From Polyodon spathula (taxonomy: Eukaryota; Chordata; Actinopteri; Acipenseriformes; Polyodontidae), in assembly GCF_017654505.1 (NCBI RefSeq), contig NC_054571.1:3621041-3685040 (forward strand): DNA of 64,000 nucleotides. The letters run 5' to 3'. Within the stretch, counting starts at the first letter, position 1. The number at the start of each line of letters is the position of its first letter. Below are positions 56,501 to 64,000 of the stretch, in pieces. A program made the translations under genes and the position numbers. Under the pieces are notes generated by a model. That model did not search any database. It was not told the origin of the DNA and saw only the letters and a list, made by a program, of their open reading frames with translations.

Positions 56501-58124
56501 CCCCCCCCCCCCCACTGTAATAAATATTATGTTATTACTTATATATAAAACATTATTAATAGATGTTAAAAACTATGGCACTATTGGTTGTGTGTCTGTA
56601 AAAAGAGATGAAATGAGTCAAAATGTATTCACATTTGGTTCAGGTTTTTCAATGTTACTAATGGCTACCACTAAACATCCAATGTTTATGCATACACGCA
56701 CAGATATATGTGGTTTAATTACCATTATATATCATAAGTATCCCATATTTTACTGTAAAGGTTATGTATATAATCACACGCATGTAATGAAAAGCATTAT
56801 TCAGATGCTGGGGGCACAGTAGAATGTAAAGAGCAGTACTAAACACATTTCTAATAAGATAGTGGAAATCCTTTAAGCAAATAATGTACCTTATAACTAG
56901 ATATGCTAGATTTGCTACCTTGGTAGATTTTTGTACTGGCATTTATCACTTCACAAAGAAAAATACTATTGCTTTTAACTTGAAAAACATTCAAATACAC
57001 ATTTACTTAATGAACTGTGTCTGCTAAAACAGTATCTAATATTCAGTAACTAGTTATAACATCGACAATGCCACTGGAGCAACTTGGAGAACAACAAAGA
57101 AGGCCTTCTAAAAATGAATTACAATATTTATCGTTCCTATATACCTCTTCAATTTTAAGATATCAGTAACTGGAAAGGATTACCAACTGCAGTAAACATT
57201 AACTATAGGCATTTACTAACTCTCAGTTTTAAAACTTAGCTATGGTTCTTTAACATAACACAGTGGAATGATCACAGCATCATGTAGTAACTGTAGGACA
57301 GTATTGCACATGTGAAAACTTTAACGATAAAGTCAAAACTAGAATGCTTTAAATTTAAAACTGGTTAATAGACTAGCAAGCGTTGGCAAAATCAGTTTTT
57401 TTATACAGTGCAGAACTCATTTATTTTAACATATTGTTTAGGGACTTTGCGATAACTTCATTGTGGATAGTAGTATCTACACATATCGACTTTAACAATC
57501 CAAAGCAAATTTGCACCATTGTTACATATTTTCTAAGAAGTCTGACATAAACAATTTTGGTTGCTACCTAATTAACCCCTTGTAAAAAAATAAAAAATAA
57601 ATAAAAAAATTACACAAACTGCTTAACCTACAGGTACCATGGTAGCAGGTGCAGTTTACATAGCCTCAGAGTTTCTGATCGCATCACAAATTCCAAATTT
57701 CCTAAATCCATTGATGGAAATTAAGCAAATTTGCTTCATTACTCGCTGCCATTCTCATATTCACTTTGACATCTGACACATTCTTTACCTTGTCCAGCAG
57801 GTGCTTTTTAACCTGTGCTGCATACCACCAGTCTGTCAGAGGGCAGGACTGCACACTGTGTGCAACACTCTGATTGGTGAAAGTATTATTGGCGATCCAA
57901 TCCAAACCGCAAATAAAGCAAAAATAAATTCCACTCCAAAATGTCCCGTTATTCAGTGTGTCAATGAAAATATTGAAGGAAGGCTGGTGTTGTTATGCTT
58001 TTCATTTAAAACCGGACATTAGTGCACCCCTAGGTTGCAACCCTAGTATAAATATAGGAATTTCCCAGTACAGTTTACAGCATGCATAAACACAAGAGCA
58101 GCAAGAAAAAAGGTCTGGCCTAAA
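56501..58124. other. Unannotated AT-rich sequence
   Basis: No exon of the Ig receptor was found here, nor any repeat family that could be named. The plus frame at 56529-56822 has no domain. Sequence with no counterpart in blocks A or B. Confidence 0.45.
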
Positions 58125-58509
58125 ATAACACTGTGTAACAATTATTTTTTTTGTTTATTTCTTAATTGCTTATGCCTCAAATGTATAGAATATGGCTATT
58201 ATTCCCCAAAAACTTTGAACATATGTAGTACGGGAAAGTGTTTGAAATGCATTTAGCATTTGTCACACATTTGCATTTGTATTTAGTTTGGTAGTAAATG
58301 TATTGCATTTGCATTGAGCAAATTCATATTTGTATTGTATTGCATTTGCATTTAACTCTAAATGCATATGACCCCATGTATGTTTATATCACATTAAACA
58401 TTGGCCTGAAACATTGGAACCATCATGCCTTTCACCATGAAACAACAACATAAATACTACATGACAGGATAGGACAGGATAAGAATCAACAAATACGCAG
58501 CCCACTCAC

Positions 58510-59200
58510 ACTCACAACTTCAATAATACATCAGAAACCAGAGACAAGAGACCAGAGACAGACACAACCACACTATCAGCGATCTCCACACCAATCACAG
58601 CACGTTGAGAGTTACTATCGTGCAACTGTCCACGTAGCATCTCCTGGTCAACCACAGCCCGTTGACGGTTATTATTGTGCAACTGTCAATGTAAAATATT
58701 CAGAACGAAATCCACCCCTTGAGAAATACTGTCGTGCAACTGTCTGTAACACAAACCAGCAGAATCAGCATCGCAATAAGCCACAAGCCAGACCCCAACA
58801 GCACCAGGAACAACATCACTGGGTCCAACAGCTAAACAAACAAACTCAACATCAGGAAAATTACTTGTCATTTATTCACAACAGACAGAGCTTCAGGACA
58901 TACTGAGCAAACTGCCCCCCCCCCCCCAAAAAATAAAAAAAAAAGCCTTGCCAGGTGACTTGGAACTCCACATCCTGGTATGCAGTGCACCAAAAAAGTC
59001 CAAAACTGTTTGGGAAGACATTGTGGATGTCAAGAGCAAAATTACTGTGGACAACAGGAATGACCAGTTATCTTCCATTATCACACACCAAGGACAGGGT
59101 GCTACTTCAGGACACTGATGCAAATGATGCCCTCATTGAAGTTAAACCATGGCCAACAAATGGAAAGGACATGGATATGGCTTTTTATGAAGAGATCTAA
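58510..59200 (+). pseudogene. Unidentified, possibly USP-like segment (block C)
   Basis: Same motifs and frame breaks as at 10600-11279; the homopolymer reads C then AAAAAATAAAAAAAAAA here, and a GACAAGAGACCAGA duplication lies at about 58542-58556. Confidence 0.3.
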
Positions 59201-59455
59201 TGCTTTACAAATGCCTTACATTAACACCACTATCAAGGAGAATAAAGTTTTAGTATTAAAATGTGTTAGTATATGACCCTTTAGCAAAGACATGCATATG
59301 TACCTTTTTAACCAATCATAACATTGCAGGTTTGTACCTATGTAAATATCAATACCTACCAAAATAAACATATTGTTTTCACCACTGATGGACGTACATT
59401 TGCAACTAAAAAACTAATATGTTTACACTTTCAATAGTGTTATAAAGTCCCTTAT

Positions 59456-59710
59456 ATAATAATCTTTATTTTTATATAGCACCTTTCATAGTGGAGCACC
59501 AACACAAAGTGCTTTACAAGATACACAACGAGGGTGTGTGCACTATGCATCATGTGCAGAGTCACTTACAACAACATCTCACCCCAAAGACACAGCACAA
59601 GGAGGTTCAGTGACTTGCTCAGGGTCACACACAGTGAGTCAGTGGCTGGGATTTGAACCCGGGACCTGCTGGTTACAAGCGCGTTTCTTTAACCACTGGA
59701 CCACACAGCC
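59456..59710 (-). mobile_element. tRNA-derived SINE with L2-type tail (block C)
   Basis: Same SINE as in A and B. This copy has the best B box context (GGGTTCAAATCCCAGCC on the minus strand) and appears closest to the ancestral sequence. Confidence 0.82.
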
Positions 59711-59813
59711 TTATACCGTTATTTTACTTATTTTCTCATTTCTGTTATATTACTCCTGTAAGTGATATCTATAACAAAAACACTGTCAGTGTAAAAAAAC
59801 AAGTTAAAAAAAA

Positions 59814-60701
59814 CAACAGCTGTTTAAAGTGGTGACATCAAAACACAAAAGCCCAAGTTAGGAGAAGCAATTGGGGCAACCTTGACAAGCATCAAGCAAA
59901 CAGGCACAATTGGAAAGGTGCTGGGGCCCAACATTCATACAATTGTTGCTTCTAATTTGGCTTCTTTTTTTCATCGCTCCACTTTACATTGAAATGCTCT
60001 TTGTACAACTTCAAGGGGATTGTGACCATTCCCTTATCAGCTCAAAAGTCACATCTGCAACAAAAAACATTGACAACGCACAACCAAAAAAAAAAATGCT
60101 CCAACACCCCAGCCCTGGATCTGCAATGCCTGCCCCATCAACTGTCACTTCCCATACACTTACCTTGCATTCTCATTATCCCTTGCACTCGCTGCCATTA
60201 TTGGTCTTGTCCATCATCTTCATTGTTGGAAATATATTGCTTCATGCTCTCTCAGGTATTCTTGTATGTATGGGCTAAATGTCTGTCCATGTGTGTCCTC
60301 ATCTACCTGTGCCTTACCTGCATGTTGTCCGTGTGTCTTCCCAAAGCATACTTGTCTGCACCTGTGATGACGCCTCTCCCATTCCCTGTCTGTCTTTCTC
60401 TCTGTAGTAGTGCTTGTAAGGATAACCAACAACACTTCAGTCTGGGTTGAGCACTTTCCTTGGCATGTGTGTCTCAGCATCGTTATTCTGGTTACAACCC
60501 AGCTGAGAAGGGAATGGTCACAAAACACTTGAAGTTGTACAATGAGCATTTCAATATAAAGTGGAACGATCAAAAAATGAAGCCGAGTCAGAAGCAACAA
60601 TTGTGTCAATCTTGGGACCCAGCACCTTTCCAATTGAGCCTGTTTGCTTTATGCTTGACAAGGGCTTTTGTGTTTGATATCACCACTTTAAACAGCTGTT
60701 G
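59814..60701. mobile_element. DNA element with long inverted repeats (block C)
   Basis: Same CAACAGCTGTTTAAAG ends. In this copy the left arm reads TTTGTACAACTTCAAG, agreeing with the right arm, where A and B have TTTGTAGAACTTCAAG. Confidence 0.75.
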
Positions 60702-60743
60702 GGTTTCTTAATTGATAGAATAGGTTCTACAAATACTTGAACT

Positions 60744-61102
60744 AGTGCCTGTAAAGTATGTAAATACATGGACAAAAGTAAAAATAGCAATGCTGTTTAT
60801 GGACTAGTCTGTGAAAAATGTGATGAAATGAAATATGTTGGCGAGACTGGAACAACTTTATATAAAATAATTCAGAACCACCTTTTATTAATTAGAAATA
60901 AAAAAATGAATGAACCAATAGTACAGCACTTCACCAGTCAAGGACATACATAAATGATGCAAAGTTTGTAGTATTAGAACATCTAAAATTAGACAATGCG
61001 ACATATAGAAGAATAAAAGAAAGTAAATGGATAAATAGACTGAACACGATTATGCCAGCGGGACTCAACAGAAAAGAAATGTTTGTTCCAGGGAGTCTCT
61101 AG
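60744..61102 (+). pseudogene. Penelope-like GIY-YIG endonuclease relic (block C)
   Basis: Longest intact stretch of the three: the frame runs from AVYGLVCEKCDE through VQHFTSQGHT before the shared shift. HFTSQGH is the family's usual HF.S.GH, which A and B have changed to HFTRQGH. Confidence 0.87.
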
Positions 61103-61241
61103 CCTGTGTGAAACGAGGCTGCACAGTGAAGAGTGAGAGAAGGGGTAATGCAAATGAGGGAATATGGACATTTCAGCATTACAAGAGCCAATCAAATCGC
61201 GTGAAAGCACAAAGCAGGCGGAGCTCATTTGCATACAAACT

Positions 61242-61445
61242 CCAGATTTAGCGGGCCAGTTAAATATTTATATAAATCTTAAATCCTTAACAAGATTTAA
61301 CATTTAGTAAAATATTTACCTAAATGTTAAATCTTGTAACTAGATTTATAAATTATATCTGAATGTACACATTTAAAAAAATATTTATTTATTTTCACAA
61401 CATTTATAAATCTGGGGGAAAAATACAAGATTTAAGCTAAATCTG
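61242..61445. mobile_element. Small palindromic MITE (block C)
   Basis: Same CCAGATTTAGC / GCTAAATCTGG ends; interior like block A. Confidence 0.7.
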
Positions 61446-61477
61446 GGAAAAAAAATAAATGCTTTTTTTTTTTTTTT

Positions 61478-61625
61478 TAACACATGGCATCCCATAGTTC
61501 TTACTGATGCATTGTATAGTTTTAACATTACTTCCCTCAATTTAAATTCAACACTTTTCATTATATATCCAAGTATTCTGTTGGCCTTTTTAATAGCTTT
61601 CATCACATTGTCTAGAAGAAGATAT
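61478..61625 (-). pseudogene. CR1-like LINE relic (block C)
   Basis: Same KKANRILGYIMKS frame as in A and B. Confidence 0.6.
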
Positions 61626-61654
61626 TATTGTGTCAACAAACTTTTTCATAGGTC

Positions 61655-62085
61655 CCTGTGACAGAGAAAAAATGAATCTTGGTTACAAATCTCCCTCCCG
61701 ACCTGTGAGGGCACAGTGTAAAGGGAACAGAGTGCCCCGGACTGGATGGTCTGACAATTCATTCCAAGGGAAAGGTGGAAGTTGGCCATCTAGAAAGGGG
61801 GCGGAGCTATGGTACATCAAGTCATCACCCTAGAAGGGAAGCGATGTGGCAACCACAGATTGGAGGAGAAACGGTTGCACTCGCTAACCAAGGGGGTGTG
61901 ACTGACGGTACAAAAGGGAACGTGGCTAAGCGTTCTCTTCCTTTGTTATGGTTGCGAGCAAACCAAAAGGAGAACCAATAACGTACCATGAGTGTTTAGT
62001 GTTTTGTTTGTTTGTCATGTCTAATTACACTTGTTTGTTCTTCTTAGACAGTTAACATGATCAGGAGCTGTCGCTGAAGGCCAGC
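61655..62085. mobile_element. Possible LTR-type segment (block C)
   Basis: Counterpart of 13722-14175, with both the GGTTACAAATCTCCC piece of B and the GGGGGCGGAGCTATGG piece of A. Confidence 0.35.
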
Positions 62086-62089
62086 ACCA

Positions 62090-63280
62090 AACCTGGACAA
62101 CACTTCACCACTATGCCAGATTTCAAAGCAAGTGCGGGCAATTTTATTTGGGGCTTTTATGTTTTAAACAAATCACAGGGTTTTTTTTTTCAAGCCAAAG
62201 GAGGCTGAATGACTGAGCAAGCTGCAAAAATGCATTTTGTCACAATAAAATAAATCAAAGTACTATATTAACCCGTGTTTTCCTGGGTGTTTAAATCTGT
62301 GTTTCTGCTACAGTCACGAGGTCAAAGTTAAATTTAGCCTTTTTCCTTGTAAACTTGATTGTTTTTCTGAAAGGAGACTCCACCTATAGCTCTCTCATCT
62401 TTGTTCCCTGTTATTTTCTTTTGAACTCCTCCTCTCCTGCCTCCACCTTGCCTTATCCAGGGGGAAGGTGGCCCCGTGTGCCAATTTTCTGATGCTGGTT
62501 TAGTTATAAATTGTTTTCAAATTTTCCTAGTTCAGCCAGTATAGGGGGGCTATAGCGTTCCAAAGGACAAGGCCATAGGCCAAAGCACTTTATGTTATTG
62601 TACGGTCATAAATCTATTGGATCATTTAGTGGATGTCTCCTTTCTGAAATGCGTAGTACCGTTCTAAATCCTTTCAAACTATAACAATGAGCATTGCATT
62701 ACTGTGCTGTATCCGTGTATTCTCCAGATTGAAGCTGTGAACATTTATTAACCATCAAAAACTCATCTTCAGAGTCACTGACATTTCAGATGTATGAACA
62801 CCCTCCATTCCCAAGGTGTTAACAACTATGAGGTTCTACTCTATTTGCAGAATTAACTGTTACATTTAGACTTTTGCGGTTCCCAAAATATGAGTTATCA
62901 TAACGGTACAGTTAGAGAAAATTAAAATGGGTAGATGCCACTTAAAAAAATGCTCCAAAAAATTTACAAAATAGCCTGTCCTCAAGTGAGTTAAACCAGA
63001 CAGGCATGGCAAACTTTGAAGCCCTGGTTAACTGCTTTAGGAACCAGTAGTAACATGAATACCAAACATGTGAAGCGCCCCCGTTGTGTCGCTAGCATGA
63101 CGACCAACAGGAAAAGTTTTGTATTCTGGTAAAAACTACAAGAAAACAAAGTCGAGCCAACAAACATTTCAGCTGTTGCCTTTTCAATGGTTTACCTTAT
63201 TTGGAAGTGTTTAGAAAGTCTTGAGATGCTGGGCGGAGTTTTGATTTATGAATATGCAGTTTGAAAGTTCCTCATTGATT
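62090..63280. other. Conserved non-coding sequence upstream of promoter (block C)
   Basis: Matches B 24190-25375 almost base for base. Nothing coding. Confidence 0.4.
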
Positions 63281-63284
63281 AGGA

Positions 63285-63292
63285 TATAAAAA
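63285..63292 (+). promoter_or_regulatory. TATA box of a lectin gene copy (block C)
   Basis: Same TATAAAAA and surroundings as at 25380. Confidence 0.55.
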
Positions 63293-63312
63293 GGCTGGCT
63301 TGGAGGCAGCCA

Positions 63313-63363
63313 TGATCTGCTGTCGAGAATCACACTGAAAGAACGGTTGACGACCCACCCCAG
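63313..63363 (+). other. Predicted non-coding exon 1 of a lectin gene copy (block C)
   Basis: Same sequence and donor (CCCCAG/GTAAGAA at 63363/63364) as B 25408-25458. Its protein-coding exons lie outside the window. The rest of the window (63364-64000) would be intron 1. Confidence 0.45.
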
Positions 63364-64000
63364 GTAAGAAATACTGGATTTAAATTTGTCTCTTAATAAA
63401 TTTAGAGTGAACTGATATTGAAACATTGGGATATCTCCTATGGTTTTACCGCCAGTATTTTATAAAGAGATTGGTCTTCAAAGGGGAAATCGTAACAAGA
63501 ACAGCAGATCAATACTGAAGCACCTTTACGAACGTCCTGCTCAAATTTCAAATTCAAATCTTCAAATTTCTTTGTTTACCCAGCTCCCTGGAGATATAGA
63601 TCTCAAATTTCAAGGGGTTCCTGGCAAGATCCAATAGCAAAAATCAACAGCAAAAGAGACATGGATATTTACAGGATTTGCAACCTTGCTCAGATTTATA
63701 ATAAATATTTCATTTTAAACTCAGTGTTAGCTCTGAGTTTGGAACTGTTGACAGTTGCCTGGAGTTAACATCATCAGTCAATCAGCGCATGTTGCCAAGC
63801 AACTGTAAGCAGGGTGGAGCTCACCCAGGTGTTGAAGGCGGAACTTAAAAGATTTTGTTATAACAGGGAGTCGTTTGAATTGATAGAGAAAAGCGTCCAT
63901 GTTTTGATTGCGTTCCTTTTGCAATTATTGTTGATGATTTCAAGTACATATTTTGACAAATGCATTTGTATAATCTGTCAAAGGCATTTGCATTTACATT

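Larger units (their letters stand above)
58125..64000. repeat. Block C, third copy of the lectin-upstream block
   Basis: Joins the common sequence around 58125-58165 and follows block B (20205 to about 26110) to the end of the window. Its upstream flank differs from those of A and B, so it is not a simple contig overlap. If it continues, a further lectin signal exon would be expected about 670 bases beyond the window end. Confidence 0.9.

Noticed and set aside
56529..56822. Plus frame of 97 codons after the second gap as a receptor exon
   Set aside because: No Ig pattern, no splice sites at useful positions, and AT-rich composition unlike the receptor exon.

Overview
This is vertebrate nuclear DNA, almost certainly from a ray-finned fish. 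The evidence is genes split into short exons with GT/AG introns, long dinucleotide microsatellites, tRNA-derived SINEs, L2-like and CR1-like LINE remnants, and Tc1, hAT, DIRS and Penelope-type element debris. A non-teleost fish such as a sturgeon or paddlefish is possible from the repeat types, but this is only a weak inference. The window is repeat-rich and gene-poor, with two assembly gaps (19272-19771, exactly 500 N; 56058-56500, 443 N).

Two host genes can be read, both immune-type and both on the + strand. (1) A secreted C-type lectin has five coding exons at 26773-26830, 29033-29157, 31475-31615, 36385-36496 and 37874-37941. They join in phase to 167 codons plus stop, with a signal peptide, one C-type lectin domain carrying QPD and WND calcium/sugar motifs, and a poly(A) signal at 38006. 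A TATA box (25380) and a splice donor (25458/25459) mark a likely non-coding first exon. (2) The start of an Ig-superfamily receptor resembling the CD2/SLAM family: a TATA box (51462), a signal-peptide exon (51549-51594) and a V-type Ig exon (55507-55833). Its remaining exons fall in or beyond the second gap, and what follows that gap is different sequence.

Layout: 1-9770 holds microsatellites, a 40-bp minisatellite, Tc1-like relics and a palindromic Tc1 derivative (5342-6874). 9771-19271 is block A, ending in poor-quality sequence. After the gap, 19772 to about 29270 is block B, which repeats block A from its first base. 29.2-38 kb is the body of the lectin gene, with a 33-bp minisatellite of roughly 49 copies in intron 3. 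38-50 kb is a repeat graveyard: MITEs, an L2-like LINE, a 58-bp minisatellite, a DIRS-type tyrosine-recombinase relic, an LTR and Tc1 debris. 50-56 kb holds the Ig receptor start. From about 58125 to the end is block C, a third copy of the block, reaching the lectin promoter/first exon but not the signal-peptide exon.

Blocks A, B and C each carry the same order: (hAT end) - palindromic MITE - unidentified possibly USP-like segment - SINE - long-inverted-repeat element - Penelope GIY-YIG relic - small MITE - LINE relic - LTR-like segment - lectin promoter region. The A/B duplication looks largely like two overlapping contig ends placed on either side of a gap: A's last 9.5 kb equals B's first 9.5 kb. 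C has different upstream sequence and may be a real second lectin locus. I found no clear undescribed system. The most interesting candidate is the palindromic Tc1 element, which if transcribed would give a hairpin RNA against its own transposase family.
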